A DNA stretch of 64,000 nucleotides from Paracoccus laeviglucosivorans (lineage in GTDB: Bacteria > Pseudomonadota > Alphaproteobacteria > Rhodobacterales > Rhodobacteraceae): positions 124,001 to 188,000 of the forward strand of contig NZ_FXTK01000001.1 of assembly GCF_900182695.1 (NCBI RefSeq), written 5' to 3'. Positions 27,417 through 37,213 of this stretch are shown here, piece by piece (position 1 is the stretch's first letter; every line of letters begins with the position of its first letter). The translations under genes were made by a program, and so were the position numbers. The notes beneath the pieces are model-generated. The model had not been told where the DNA came from. It ran no database searches and was given only the letters and a program-made list of their open reading frames with translations.

Positions 27417-28118
27417 ATGCTGACCAAGAAGCAAATCCAACTGCTGGAATTCATTCAGGCGCGCATGGCGCGCGACGGCGTCCCGCCTTCGTTCGACGAA
27501 ATGAAGCTGGCGCTGGACCTGCGCTCGAAATCCGGCATCCATCGGCTGGTGACGGCTTTGGAGGAACGCGGCTTCATCCGGCGCCTGCCCCATCGCGCCC
27601 GCGCCCTGGAAATCGTGCGCCTGCCGGACAGCCTTAGCAAAGGCACGGGCTTTCAGCCCCGCGTAATCGACGGCAGCTTGCCTGACCGCACCGAACGCCC
27701 CGCCCCGCGCGGCCAGATGGAGGTTTCGGTCTCGGCGGTTGATCTGCCTGTGATGGGCCGCATCGCCGCAGGTGTCCCGATCGAGGCGATTTCCGAAGTT
27801 TCGCATCACATCGCCGTTCCCGGCACGATGCTGGCTGGGAAAGAACGGCATTACGCGCTGGAGGTCAAAGGCGACTCGATGATCGAAGCCGGGATCAATG
27901 ACGGCGACGTGGTGGTGATCCGTGAACAGGACACCGCCGATAATGGCGACATCATCGTCGCTTTGGTCGAAGGGTCAGAGGCCACGCTGAAACGCTATCG
28001 CCGCAAGGGCGGCATGATCGCGCTTGAGGCGGCGAATCCCGTCTATGAAACCCGCGTGCTGCCCGAAGAAAAGGTCCGCGTGCAAGGCCGTCTGGTCGGG
28101 CTGATCCGCAGTTACTAA
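27417..28118 (+). CDS. lexA: LexA SOS repressor
   Basis: A 233-residue repressor that controls the DNA-damage response and is inactivated by RecA-stimulated self-cleavage. The N-terminal winged helix (about 1-65) carries [20 protein letters not shown]. Cleavage would fall at A118-G119 in [11 protein letters not shown]; the catalytic pair is S154 in KGDSMIEAG and K192 in ATLKRYRRK. An in-frame TTG twenty codons upstream is rejected because it would place the LexA box inside the gene; the chosen ATG has AGGGA in front and the usual start MLTKKQ. Confidence 0.97.
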   Translation: MLTKKQIQLLEFIQARMARDGVPPSFDEMKLALDLRSKSGIHRLVTALEERGFIRRLPHRARALEIVRLPDSLSKGTGFQPRVIDGSLPDRTERPAPRGQMEVSVSAVDLPVMGRIAAGVPIEAISEVSHHIAVPGTMLAGKERHYALEVKGDSMIEAGINDGDVVVIREQDTADNGDIIVALVEGSEATLKRYRRKGGMIALEAANPVYETRVLPEEKVRVQGRLVGLIRSY

Positions 28119-28236
28119 GAACTGGACGCCCGCAACTTTCGGGTGTTCACAAAAGCTGACGATCATCCAAGTGGCGTTGCGGGTTTTCGGCGTCTGGGGT
28201 AACCATATCCGCAAACCGACAGGTCAAGGAATACCC

Positions 28237-29394
28237 ATGCGCGCTCTGACGCTTCGCATCTTCGCCATGCTCATGCTGCTTGCCGTTCCGGCACGCGCAT
28301 TCGACACCAATGCCCGCGCCGCCTGGGTCTATGACATGGCCACGGGCACGGTGCTGATGGAAAAGAACGCCGATCAGGCGCTGCCCCCCGCCTCGATGTC
28401 CAAGCTGATGACGCTGAACATGCTGTTCGAGGCGCTGCACGACGGTCGCGTGACGATGGACACGACTTTCCCCGTCTCCAGCAAGGCGTGGAAGATGGGT
28501 GGTTCAAAGATGTTCGTCGAGCCGGCCGACCGCCCCACGGTCGAAGAGCTGATCCACGGCATCATCATCAATTCGGGCAACGATGCCTGCGTGGTGGTGG
28601 CCGAAGGGCTGGCCGGGACCGAGGAAGCCTTTGCCCGTTCGATGACCGACCGTGCGCGGCAACTGGGCATGATGAATTCGCATTTCGCCAATGCCTCGGG
28701 CTGGCCGCATCCCGAACACCGCATGTCGATGCACGATCTGGGCATTCTGGCAGAGCGGTTGATCACGAAATTCCCCGAGCTCTACAAGAATTTCGCGCTG
28801 ACCGAATACAATTACAAAAATCGTGTGCCCTCCAACGCCAACAACCGCAACCCGCTGCTGCATCTGGGCGGTGGCGACTGGCAGGCGGATGGGCTGAAGA
28901 CCGGCCACACGCAGGAAGCGGGCTATGGTCTGGTCGGCTCTGCCGTGCAGGGCGACCGCCGGGTGATCTTTGTAATCAACGGTCTGGACAGCGAACGCGC
29001 GCGCGCCGAAGAGGCCGAGCGGATCGTGAACTGGGCCTATCGTCAGTTCACCATGCGTACCATCGTTCCCAAGGACGAGATCGTGGCGCAGGCGTCGGTC
29101 TGGCTGGGTGATCGCAGCCGCATCGGCCTGACCACGCAAGATGGCGTCAAGGTGCTGCTGCCGGCTGGCGCGCAATCCGGCGTTACCGCCGAAGCGGTGT
29201 TCAACGGCCCGATCGAGGCGCCGATCGCCAAGGGCGACCGTCTGGGCGAATTGGTGGTGAACATCCCCGGCGCTGGTCAGTCGCGCCTGCCCCTGCTGGC
29301 CGCCGAAGATGTGGCGCGTGCGGGTGTCTTTGGTCGCCTGCAAAACGCCGCGTTGCGCCTTGGCGAACGTGCGGTTCAGGCTGCCACCAACTGA
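28237..29394 (+). CDS. D-alanyl-D-alanine carboxypeptidase (PBP5/6 type)
   Basis: A 385-residue periplasmic penicillin-binding protein that trims D-Ala from peptidoglycan pentapeptides. The signal peptide (about 1-21) ends near ARAFD. Active-site motifs are SMSK (S53, K56), SGN (113-115) and KTGHT, followed by a C-terminal beta domain and a tail predicted to be amphipathic. It matches DacA/DacC family enzymes. Its stop and the tmk start share one base (TGATG). Confidence 0.95.
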   Translation: MRALTLRIFAMLMLLAVPARAFDTNARAAWVYDMATGTVLMEKNADQALPPASMSKLMTLNMLFEALHDGRVTMDTTFPVSSKAWKMGGSKMFVEPADRPTVEELIHGIIINSGNDACVVVAEGLAGTEEAFARSMTDRARQLGMMNSHFANASGWPHPEHRMSMHDLGILAERLITKFPELYKNFALTEYNYKNRVPSNANNRNPLLHLGGGDWQADGLKTGHTQEAGYGLVGSAVQGDRRVIFVINGLDSERARAEEAERIVNWAYRQFTMRTIVPKDEIVAQASVWLGDRSRIGLTTQDGVKVLLPAGAQSGVTAEAVFNGPIEAPIAKGDRLGELVVNIPGAGQSRLPLLAAEDVARAGVFGRLQNAALRLGERAVQAATN

Positions 29395-29990
29395 TGTTCA
29401 TCAGCTTCGAGGGGATCGACGGCTCGGGCAAATCGACACAGGCACGCCGTCTGGTGGCGGCGTTGCAGGCCCGCGGCACGCAGGCCGTTCTGACCCGCGA
29501 ACCCGGCGGCAGCGAAGGCGCCGAAGAAATCCGTCGCCTGCTGGTCGAAGGCCGGGGTGAACGCTGGTCGCCCGAAACCGAGTTGCTGCTGTTCACCGCC
29601 GCGCGGCGCGATCACGTCGAGCGGCTGATCCGCCCGACGCTGGAACGCGGCGCATGGGTGGTGACGGACCGCTTTGCCGATTCCAGCCGTGTGTATCAGG
29701 GGCTCGCCCGCGCCGAAAACCGCCAATTGGTCGAGGAATTGCACAGCCTGACCATCGGCATCGAACCGGACCGGACCTTTCTCATCGACATCGATCCGGA
29801 AATCTCGCTGGTGCGCGGTCAGTCGCGCGGCGGGGCCGAGGATCGCTTTGAAAGCCTTGGCATCGGCTTTCAGAAACGGTTGCGCGAGGGTTTCTTGACC
29901 CTTGCCCGCGAAATTCCCGAACGGATCCGGGTCATCGACGGTCACGGCACCGAAGATGAGGTCGCCATCCGCATCCTTGCCGCATTATGA
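29394..29990 (+). CDS. tmk: Thymidylate kinase
   Basis: A 198-residue kinase converting dTMP to dTDP. The P-loop is FEGIDGSGKSTQ near the start, the DR(Y/F) substrate motif is DRFADSS, and the lid is a Gly/Arg-rich SRGGAEDR. The tmk-holB-tatD order is conserved in many bacteria. It overlaps the genes on both sides. Confidence 0.96.
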   Translation: MFISFEGIDGSGKSTQARRLVAALQARGTQAVLTREPGGSEGAEEIRRLLVEGRGERWSPETELLLFTAARRDHVERLIRPTLERGAWVVTDRFADSSRVYQGLARAENRQLVEELHSLTIGIEPDRTFLIDIDPEISLVRGQSRGGAEDRFESLGIGFQKRLREGFLTLAREIPERIRVIDGHGTEDEVAIRILAAL

Positions 29991-31069
29991 CCGAAGACGC
30001 GCTGCCCGAACCCGACCGCCTGCCCGGCGCACCCCACCCGCGCGAAGCGAAACGGGTGCTGGGTCAGGATCATGCCATCGCGGATTTCCTCGCCTCGGCA
30101 CGGGCGGGACGGCTGCATCATGGCTGGCTACTGACCGGCCCGCGCGGCACGGGCAAGGCGACGCTGGCTTGGGCCATGGCGAAATGGCTGCTGTCGGACG
30201 GCGAACCGGACAGTCTTGCAACCCAACCGGACGCGCCCGTCGTGCGGCGCATCCGTGCGCTGTCCGAACCGCGCCTGCAACTTGTCCGCAAGCCGGTCGA
30301 TGAAAAGACTGGTCGCATCAAGACCGAAATCACCGTCGATGAGATCCGCCGCCTGCAATCCTTTTTCCACATGAGCGCAGCCGAGGGTGGCAGGCGCGTC
30401 GCGATCATCGACGCAGCCGATGAGATGAACACAGCCGCCGCGAACGCGCTTCTGAAACAGCTTGAGGAGCCGCCGCACGATGCCACGCTGATCCTGATCG
30501 CGCATCAGCCGGGGCGGCTTTTGCCGACCATCCGCTCGCGCTGTCGGGAATTGCGGCTGCATCCGTTGGACGCCGCGAACATGGCGCATATCCTTGCCGA
30601 TCTGGGCATCAATGCCGATGCGGAAAGGCTGGCCGCGCTCGCCGACGGCTCGGTCGGTGAGGCGGTGCGGCTTGCCGCACAGGATGGGCTACCGCTTTAC
30701 CAAAAAATCGTCGCTCTTTTCGCCGATTATCCCCGTATTGATCGCCGCGGTGCGGCGGCTTTGGCCGATACTGCGGCGGGGCGTCCCAGCGCCGATGGCG
30801 ATCCGTTCGATCTGATGGTGACTTTGCTGGACCGTTTCCTGACCCGCGCCGCGCGCACGGGTCTTTTGGGCGCACCCTTTCCCGAAGCTGCCGCGAATGA
30901 GGGTGAGGTTCTGACCCGTATTTCGCCCGATCCGCAGGCAGCGCGGCTTTGGGCAGCGGCGCAGGCGCAGCTTTCGGCACGGGCACGCGCGGGGCGGGCA
31001 GTCAACCTTGACCCTTCCGCCTTGGTGATGGATATGCTGATCGGGCTTGCGAACCAGCCTGCCCGCTAA
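29987..31069 (+). CDS. holB: DNA polymerase III delta' subunit
   Basis: A 360-residue clamp-loader subunit of the replicative polymerase. The N-terminal AAA+ fold has GQDHAIADFL, P-loop GPRGTGKAT and a sensor segment ANALLKQLEEPP with RSRCRELRLHPL following. Starting codon overlaps tmk by four bases; tatD follows 21 bases after its stop. Confidence 0.95.
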   Translation: MTEDALPEPDRLPGAPHPREAKRVLGQDHAIADFLASARAGRLHHGWLLTGPRGTGKATLAWAMAKWLLSDGEPDSLATQPDAPVVRRIRALSEPRLQLVRKPVDEKTGRIKTEITVDEIRRLQSFFHMSAAEGGRRVAIIDAADEMNTAAANALLKQLEEPPHDATLILIAHQPGRLLPTIRSRCRELRLHPLDAANMAHILADLGINADAERLAALADGSVGEAVRLAAQDGLPLYQKIVALFADYPRIDRRGAAALADTAAGRPSADGDPFDLMVTLLDRFLTRAARTGLLGAPFPEAAANEGEVLTRISPDPQAARLWAAAQAQLSARARAGRAVNLDPSALVMDMLIGLANQPAR

Positions 31070-31090
31070 GGCGCGCATACAGGAATTCCG

Positions 31091-31888
31091 ATGTCCGACC
31101 CTGCCCTGCCCGAACTTGTCGATAGCCATTGCCATCTGGATTTCCCCGATTTTGACGGGCAGCAGGCCGATCTGATCGCCCGCGCCAATGCGGCAGGCGT
31201 GCGCCGGATGGTCACGATCTGCACCCGGATGCATAAGGAACCCGCCGTCCGCGCGCTGGCCGAGGCGCATGAGGGCGTCTTTTACGCCGCAGGTATCCAC
31301 CCGATGTATGCCGCCGAAGAGCCGCCGATCTCGGTCGAGGAATTGGTGCTGCTGGCCCGGCATCCGAAATTCGTGGGGATCGGCGAAACGGGTCTTGATT
31401 ATCATTACACCGCAGAAAGCGCCGCTGTTCAGGCCGAAAGCCTGCGCGTTCATATCGAAGCGGCGCGGCGCACCGGCCTGCCCCTGATCATCCATTCGCG
31501 CGATGCCGATGAGGACATGGCCCGGATCCTGACCGAGGAACACCGCGTCGGCGCGTTTTCCTGTGTCATGCATTGCTATACCAGCGGCCCGCAACTGGCG
31601 CGCACGGCCATAGATCTTGGCTTTTATCTTTCCATGTCGGGCATTGCGGCCTTCCCCCGCTCGACCGAAATCCGCGAGATTTTCGCGACAGTCCCGCGCG
31701 ACCGCATCCTTGTGGAAACCGATGCCCCCTATCTTGCACCGCCGCCCTATCGCGGCAAGCGCAATGAACCGGCCTATGTCGTCCATACCGCGCGCATCGG
31801 GGCCGAGGCTTTGGGCATGTCGCCCGCCGAATTCGCCGCCCTGACCACCGCCAATTTCGACCGGCTGTTTTCCAAGGCCGCCGCATGA
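31091..31888 (+). CDS. TatD family metal-dependent hydrolase
   Basis: A 265-residue TIM-barrel hydrolase; family members act as metal-dependent DNases. Metal ligands are visible in DSHCHLDFPDFDG, GETGLDYHY, IIHSRDADED, CYTSG and VETDAPYLAPPPYRGKRNEP. It is part of the tmk-holB-tatD cluster and overlaps the MBL-fold gene by four bases. Confidence 0.94.
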   Translation: MSDPALPELVDSHCHLDFPDFDGQQADLIARANAAGVRRMVTICTRMHKEPAVRALAEAHEGVFYAAGIHPMYAAEEPPISVEELVLLARHPKFVGIGETGLDYHYTAESAAVQAESLRVHIEAARRTGLPLIIHSRDADEDMARILTEEHRVGAFSCVMHCYTSGPQLARTAIDLGFYLSMSGIAAFPRSTEIREIFATVPRDRILVETDAPYLAPPPYRGKRNEPAYVVHTARIGAEALGMSPAEFAALTTANFDRLFSKAAA

Positions 31889-32685
31889 TCCGGGCAACGG
31901 TGCTTGGCTGCGGCTCCTCGGGCGGGGTTCCGCGACTGGGTGGGCTTTGGGGCGAATGCGACCCCGCGAACCCAAGGAACCGCCGCCGCCGCTGCTCGCT
32001 TCTGGTCGAACGCGATGCGCCGCAGGGCACGACGCGGGTGCTGATCGATACAGGCCCCGACATGGTGCCGCAGCTTTTGGATGCGGGTGTGGGGTCGCTT
32101 GACGCCGTGGTCTATACCCATCCCCATGCCGACCATATTCACGGCATCGACGATCTGCGCCAGATCGTCTTCAACTCGGGCGGGATGATCGATGCACATG
32201 CGGACGCCCCTACGGCCGATGCATTGCTGCGCCGCTTTGGCTATGTCTTTGAAACGCCCGTCGGCTCCTCCTATCCGCCGATCTGCCGGCTTGTCCCCAT
32301 CACGGGCGAAATCCGCGTCGAAGGCGCGGGTGGCCCGATCGAACTGACCCCGTTTCAGGTCAATCACGGTGACATTCCCGCGCTGGGTTTTCGCATCGCG
32401 GCACCGGGCGGTGGGTTGGTCTATCTGCCCGATGTCAAGGCGATCCCGGATGACGCATGGCCCACGATCATGGGATGCGAAATCTTCGTCTGCGACGCGC
32501 TGCGACGCCGTCCACATTCCAGCCATGCCCATCTGGCGTTGGCGCTGGAATGGATCGCACGCTCGGGCTGCCCGCGTGGCGTGGTGACGAACATGCATAT
32601 TGATCTGGACCACGACACGGTCATGGCCGAAACGCCCGCAAACGTGATCCCCGCCTATGACGGACTGGTGCTTGAACTGACATGA
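31885..32685 (+). CDS. MBL-fold metal-dependent hydrolase (PhnP-like)
   Basis: A 266-residue metallo-beta-lactamase-fold hydrolase. It begins with the CGSSGGVPR motif and has the metal-binding HPHADHIHGID plus a later VNHGDIPALGF and THMHxDxDH-like segment NMHIDLDHDT. Members downstream of tatD are common; they are thought to be phosphodiesterases, but the substrate is unproven. It overlaps tatD and the AEC gene by four bases each. Confidence 0.9.
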   Translation: MIRATVLGCGSSGGVPRLGGLWGECDPANPRNRRRRCSLLVERDAPQGTTRVLIDTGPDMVPQLLDAGVGSLDAVVYTHPHADHIHGIDDLRQIVFNSGGMIDAHADAPTADALLRRFGYVFETPVGSSYPPICRLVPITGEIRVEGAGGPIELTPFQVNHGDIPALGFRIAAPGGGLVYLPDVKAIPDDAWPTIMGCEIFVCDALRRRPHSSHAHLALALEWIARSGCPRGVVTNMHIDLDHDTVMAETPANVIPAYDGLVLELT

Positions 32686-33626
32686 CCATTCTTTTCGACG
32701 TCATCCTGCCGGTCTTCATCATCATCGGTTTCGGCTATCTGGTCGCATGGCGAAAGATGTTCTCCGAAGTCGGAGTCGACGGCCTGATGCGCTTTGCCCA
32801 GAACTTCGCGGTTCCGGTGCTGCTGTTTACCAATGTCGCGCGTCTGGACATTGCCGAGAACTTCAATCTGGGCATGTGGATCGCGTTCTATACCGGGGCA
32901 TTCCTGTCCTATTTCATCGGCTGGGCCGTGGCGCTGTGGTATCTGAAGCGCAGCCCCGAAGATGCGGTGGCGATCGGTTTTTGCTGCCTGTTCTCGAACT
33001 CGCTGCTTCTGGGCATTCCGATCATGGAACGCGCCTATGGCCCCGAGGCGATTTCGGGGAACGTCGCCATCATCGCGATCCATTCGCCGCTGCTTTACAC
33101 CTTCGGCATCACCATGATGGAGATCACACGCTCGCGCGGGCAAAACCTGCGCATCGGTCAGGTCGCGATGCGGGCGATGTCGGGCGTGCTGCATACGCCG
33201 CTGATTATCGGGATCCTGTCCGGTGCGGTGATGAACCTCCTGCTGCAGGTTGGCCTGACGATGCCGCAGGGTTTCTGGAGCGCGGCGGACATGATGGCGC
33301 GCGCCGCCCTGCCCGCGGCGCTGTTCGGCATGGGCGGGGTGCTTTACCGTTACCGCCCAGAAGGCGACAGCACCGCTATTGTTCTGTGCTGCGTCTGTTC
33401 GCTGGTGATCCATCCGGTGACGACTTACGGGCTTGGGCATTTGTTCCAGCTGCCGACCGGCGCGATGCGTTCGGCGGTGATCACCGCCGCGATGGCGCCG
33501 GGGGTGAACGCCTATCTGTTCGCGGCGATCTATAACTCGGCCAAGCGGGTGGCGGCGACGACGGTGCTGGTCTCGACCGGGCTGTCGATCCTGACGATCT
33601 GGTTCTGGATTTCCATCCTGCCCTGA
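32682..33626 (+). CDS. AEC (auxin efflux carrier) family transporter
   Basis: A 314-residue inner-membrane protein with about ten helices, of the auxin efflux carrier/BART group. Recognisable stretches are FIIIGFGYLVAWRK, NFAVPVLLFTNVA, FSNSLLLGIPIMERAYG and APGVNAYLFA. Substrate unknown; bacterial members often move carboxylates. Its ATG overlaps the MBL-fold stop, ending this plus-strand run. Confidence 0.9.
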   Translation: MTILFDVILPVFIIIGFGYLVAWRKMFSEVGVDGLMRFAQNFAVPVLLFTNVARLDIAENFNLGMWIAFYTGAFLSYFIGWAVALWYLKRSPEDAVAIGFCCLFSNSLLLGIPIMERAYGPEAISGNVAIIAIHSPLLYTFGITMMEITRSRGQNLRIGQVAMRAMSGVLHTPLIIGILSGAVMNLLLQVGLTMPQGFWSAADMMARAALPAALFGMGGVLYRYRPEGDSTAIVLCCVCSLVIHPVTTYGLGHLFQLPTGAMRSAVITAAMAPGVNAYLFAAIYNSAKRVAATTVLVSTGLSILTIWFWISILP

Positions 33627-33643
33627 CCGATGGGCCCGCCATG

Positions 33644-33667
33644 AAAACGCCGCCCCGAAGGGCGGCG
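33644..33667 (-). terminator. Intrinsic terminator of the ABC importer operon
   Basis: On the minus strand an 8-bp stem CGCCGCCC/GGGCGGCG closed by a TTCG tetraloop is followed by TTTTC, 25 bases after the last importer gene. Confidence 0.8.
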
Positions 33668-33692
33668 GGGTCAGGGCCGGGGTGTGCGCCGC

Positions 33693-34646
33693 TTAATGCG
33701 GCGTGACGCCCCGCAGCTTTTCCGAACGACGCCGCAGCATCTCGACCGCAGCCAGCAGCGCGATCGAGAAGATCACAAGCAGCGTTGCAACTGCCAGAAT
33801 GGCCGGAGAGATCTGTTCGCGGATCCCGTTCCACATCTGGCGCGGAATGGTCTGCTGATCGGGACCGGCGATGAACAACACGGCCACTACCTCATCGAAC
33901 GAAGTGACAAAGGCGAACAGCGCCCCCGAGATCACGCCAGGCAGGATCAGCGGCATGATGATGCGAAAGAACGTCGTACGCGGATTGGCCCCCAGGCTTG
34001 CCGCCGCACGCGACAGCGACTGGTCGAAACCGATCAGCGTCGCGGTGACGGTGATGATGACAAAGGGAATGCCCAGCGTCGCATGGGCCAGGATCACGCC
34101 CAGATAAGTGCCCGCCAGACGCCCGCATTGCGGGTTCAACCCGATCCATGTCAGCGGCTCGCAGGGGTTCGAGTAAAAGAAGAACATGCCCGTCGCCGTG
34201 ATGATGATCGGCACGATCATCGGCGAAATCAGCATCGCCATGATGATGCGGCGAAAGGGCATTTCCGGGCGCGACAGGCCAAGTGCCGCAAGCGTGCCCA
34301 GAACCGTCGCAAGAATGGTCGAGAAGAAGCCGATGATGGCAGAACTTTTCGCTGCCTGCACCCATTTCGCATTCTGCCAGACATCGGCCCACCAACTAAG
34401 CCCGCGCGGCGCGTCGGGATTGGTCATGCCAAAGGTCAGCAGGCTGTCATACCACCGCATCGAATAGCCCGAGGGGTCAAAGGACAGCATCTTGTCGGTA
34501 AAGGTGAAGTAAGGCTCGGCGTTGAAGGACAGCGGAATGACCACCACGATCGGCGCGATCAGGAAAAAGAAGATCGCCGCACAGATCGCCAGCCGGGCGT
34601 AATACCAGGTCTTTTCCAGCGGGGATGCGTAGGTCGGAAGTGCCAT
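33693..34646 (-). CDS. ABC importer permease (PotC-like)
   Basis: A 317-residue inner-membrane permease with six helices and the cytoplasmic EAA-type loop (RAAASLGANPRTTFFRIIMPL) that contacts the ATPase. It resembles spermidine/putrescine permease PotC/PotI. A loop between early helices carries two cysteines (CEPLTW, PQCG). It is the last gene of the five-gene operon, five bases after the other permease. Confidence 0.93.
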   Translation of the reverse strand: MALPTYASPLEKTWYYARLAICAAIFFFLIAPIVVVIPLSFNAEPYFTFTDKMLSFDPSGYSMRWYDSLLTFGMTNPDAPRGLSWWADVWQNAKWVQAAKSSAIIGFFSTILATVLGTLAALGLSRPEMPFRRIIMAMLISPMIVPIIITATGMFFFYSNPCEPLTWIGLNPQCGRLAGTYLGVILAHATLGIPFVIITVTATLIGFDQSLSRAAASLGANPRTTFFRIIMPLILPGVISGALFAFVTSFDEVVAVLFIAGPDQQTIPRQMWNGIREQISPAILAVATLLVIFSIALLAAVEMLRRRSEKLRGVTPH

Positions 34647-34651
34647 GGTGA

Positions 34652-35953
34652 TTATCCCAGCTTGAGGTTGTCGATGCCGACCAGACGGTCATAGACCCAG
34701 TAAAGGATCAGGACGCCGCCCAGCAGGATCGCGGCCAGCGCCGCCGCCATGGACCAGTTCAGCGTCTGCGTCATGTGCATCGCGATCATGTTCGAGATCA
34801 GCTGCCCGGACGATCCGCCGACCAGCGCGGGCGTGATGTAATAGCCCACGGCAAGAATGAAGACCAAAAGCGCCCCCGCCCCCAGCCCCGGCAAAGTCTG
34901 CGGGAAATAGATGCGGCGGAACGCGGTCCAGCTTGTCGCACCCAGCGAACGCGCGGCGCGGACATAGGACGGGTTGATCGTGCGCATCACCGAATAAAGC
35001 GGCAGGATCATAAAGGGCAGCAGGATATGCGTCATCGCGATGATCGTGCCGGTCTGGTTGAAGATCATCTGCAAGCGACCGCTATTCCCGATCACACCCA
35101 GCCAGACCAGAATATCGTTGACCACGCCCTGCTGCTGCAACAGCACCATCCAGGCGGTGGTTCGCACCAGAAGCGAGGTCCAGAACGGCAGCAGCACCAG
35201 GATCATCAGCAGGTTCGATTTGCGCGTGGGCAGCGTCGCCAGCAGATGCGCGATGGGAAAGCCCAAAAGGAACGTGGTGAAGGTGATGACCAAGGACAGC
35301 CACAGCGTGCGCAGGAACAGCATCAGGTAGACGCGCTGCTGTTCGGGGGCCTGCACGATATTGCCACTGTCGTCGCGCGTGCGGTCCACCGCCGCCAGAT
35401 AGAAGTTCGAGGTATAGGGCGACGACGCTTCGCGCATCACGGACCACAGCTTGGGGTCACCCCATTTCTGGTCCATCTCAAGGATGGCATCGCGATAGGG
35501 CGGCTCGACCCCGCGCCGTGCCTGACGCCCGGCCGAGGTGAAAAGCGATCGTGTGCCCGGCATGTCATAGTTGATCCGGGTGCCCACGACGCCGATGGTG
35601 CGCGCCTCGGCGCTTGCGGTCAGGTCGGCGGCCAGCGCCGCCCATGCCGCGTCATTGGGATCGGTGCCGCGCGGATGTTCGGCAAACCACGCCGAAAGCT
35701 GCGGCATATTGGCCGAAAAGCCATCATTCTTGACCGAGCGTTGCAGCATCTGGCCGATGGGCAGCACAAAGGTGATCAGGATGAACAGCAAAAGCGGCAG
35801 AACCAGCATGAACGCGCGGCGTCGGGCCTTGCGCGAACTGCGCGCCAAAGCGCGGGACAGCGGCTGTCCGTCAGCGGTCTTCAACGTGCCGCGCTGGTCA
35901 AGGCCACCGGCCTCGGTCACGACGGCGGCATGGGGGTCAAGCGCGTTGGCCAT
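34652..35953 (-). CDS. ABC importer permease (PotB-like) with a large periplasmic insertion
   Basis: A 433-residue permease, clearly longer than the usual 280-300. The extra length is a cytoplasmic N-terminus of about 45 residues plus an insert of about 130 residues between the first and second helices (from VKNDGFSANMPQL to PEQQRVYL), which should face the periplasm. The EAA-type loop is RAARSLGATSWTAFRRIYFPQ. The importer most resembles polyamine systems; the insert might contact the binding proteins. Confidence 0.92.
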   Translation of the reverse strand: MANALDPHAAVVTEAGGLDQRGTLKTADGQPLSRALARSSRKARRRAFMLVLPLLLFILITFVLPIGQMLQRSVKNDGFSANMPQLSAWFAEHPRGTDPNDAAWAALAADLTASAEARTIGVVGTRINYDMPGTRSLFTSAGRQARRGVEPPYRDAILEMDQKWGDPKLWSVMREASSPYTSNFYLAAVDRTRDDSGNIVQAPEQQRVYLMLFLRTLWLSLVITFTTFLLGFPIAHLLATLPTRKSNLLMILVLLPFWTSLLVRTTAWMVLLQQQGVVNDILVWLGVIGNSGRLQMIFNQTGTIIAMTHILLPFMILPLYSVMRTINPSYVRAARSLGATSWTAFRRIYFPQTLPGLGAGALLVFILAVGYYITPALVGGSSGQLISNMIAMHMTQTLNWSMAAALAAILLGGVLILYWVYDRLVGIDNLKLG

Positions 35954-35990
35954 CTTGGTCCTTCACCAGCGAACTTCTTTTGCAGAAAGC

Positions 35991-36015
35991 GCCGCCGCGC
36001 GACACGCACGGCGGC
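35991..36015 (-). other. Hairpin after the second binding-protein gene
   Basis: GCCGCC and GGCGGC can pair around a 13-base loop just past the stop of the binding-protein gene and before the permease genes. Such hairpins often protect the upstream mRNA. There is no T-run. Confidence 0.4.
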
Positions 36016-36028
36016 CGGGTTATCCGGG

Positions 36029-37105
36029 TCAGCTTGCGGCCAACCACGAGTTGAACTGTTCGGCCAGTTCGGCGGAATGGTCGGCCCAGAACTCCGGGTC
36101 GTCATAGACGGCGGTTTTCAGGTGATCGGGATTGGTGGGCATGAACGGCCCCATCTCGGTCTTGCCGTCATTATACATGCCGACCTGCGGCGCCGAGGAT
36201 TTGCGCGCCGGGCCATAGCTGATCCATTTCGCCTGATCCGCCAAAGGCTGCGTGCCGGTCGCGACCTTCACATATTCCATCGCCGCTTCGGGATGGGGCG
36301 CGTCCTTGGGTATGACGAAAGCGTTGATTTCCAGATATTGCCCGTCCCAGATGGTGTCGAAGGGCTTGCCCTCGGCCACGATCGCATCGAACAGACGGCC
36401 ATTATAGACCGTGGTCATCGACACTTCGCCATCGGCCAGCAATTGCATGGGCTGGGCGCCCGCTTCCCACCAGACGACATCCTTCTTGATCGTGTCCAGT
36501 TTCTTAAAGGCGCGGTCCACGCCTTCTGGCGTGCCCAGCATGTCATAGACCTCATCGGCAGCGACGCCATCGGCGATCAGCGCCAGATACAGCGTGCGCT
36601 TGGGCGATTTGGGCAGGCCGCGCTTGCCGGGGAATTTCGCGGTGTCAAAGAAATCGGCCACGGTCGTCGGCGCGGCATCGGGGAACTTGGTCTTGTCGTA
36701 ACCGATGACCGTGCCCCAGACGATATTGCCCACGGCGCAGTCAGACAGCGAGCCGGGCACGAAATCCTCGGCTGCGGCCACGCCATCGGCACCGGCGGGC
36801 AGTGCCGCGGGATCGATTTCGACCAGCGCGCCTTCGTCGCACATGCGGATCGCGTCGGCCATCGCCACGTCGAACACGTCTCCGGTGACGTTCTTGGCCT
36901 CGAACTGCGCCTTGAGCGGTGTGGCCGGATCGTCGGCAGCGATCATGTTCACCTTGGTGCCGGTCTGTTCAGAGAACGGCTTATTGTAAGCCTCGACCTG
37001 CGATTTTTCATAAGCGCCGCCCCATGAGACGACATTGACCTCTTGTGCATGTGCGCCAAAGGCCAGCCCGCACAGCGCCGATGTCAGGATCAGAGTTTTC
37101 TTCAT
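36029..37105 (-). CDS. ABC importer substrate-binding protein 2 (polyamine type)
   Basis: A 358-residue periplasmic binding protein with a signal peptide (MKKTLILTSALCGLAFGAHA). The mature protein begins with VNVVSWGGAYEKSQ and has VWWEAGAQPMQLLADGEVSM, text typical of the PotD/PotF-like family. It is a close paralogue of its neighbour: same signal-peptide type, same WWEAGAQP motif, same NSWLAAS/NAWLAAS ending. A GGGAGAAAAG ribosome site precedes the ATG. Confidence 0.93.
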   Translation of the reverse strand: MKKTLILTSALCGLAFGAHAQEVNVVSWGGAYEKSQVEAYNKPFSEQTGTKVNMIAADDPATPLKAQFEAKNVTGDVFDVAMADAIRMCDEGALVEIDPAALPAGADGVAAAEDFVPGSLSDCAVGNIVWGTVIGYDKTKFPDAAPTTVADFFDTAKFPGKRGLPKSPKRTLYLALIADGVAADEVYDMLGTPEGVDRAFKKLDTIKKDVVWWEAGAQPMQLLADGEVSMTTVYNGRLFDAIVAEGKPFDTIWDGQYLEINAFVIPKDAPHPEAAMEYVKVATGTQPLADQAKWISYGPARKSSAPQVGMYNDGKTEMGPFMPTNPDHLKTAVYDDPEFWADHSAELAEQFNSWLAAS

Positions 37106-37178
37106 GGCTTTCTTTTCTCCCGTTGGTGGATGCGGCGCTTTTGGCCGTCGGTTCTTGGCACCGTCCTCGCGGCGCGGA

Positions 37179-37205
37179 GGCTGCGGCAGACATGCCGCCG
37201 CAGCC
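37179..37205 (-). other. Hairpin between the two binding-protein genes
   Basis: GGCTGCGGC and GCCGCAGCC form a perfect 9-bp stem with a 9-base loop just after the stop of binding protein 1. There is no T-run, so stabilisation of the upstream message or partial termination is more likely than full termination. Confidence 0.5.
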
Positions 37206-37213
37206 GGGTTGGA

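Noticed and set aside
34775..37027. Open frame of 750 codons on the plus strand across the importer genes
   Set aside because: Antisense to a permease and a binding-protein gene with clear family motifs; composition is typical of a shadow frame.
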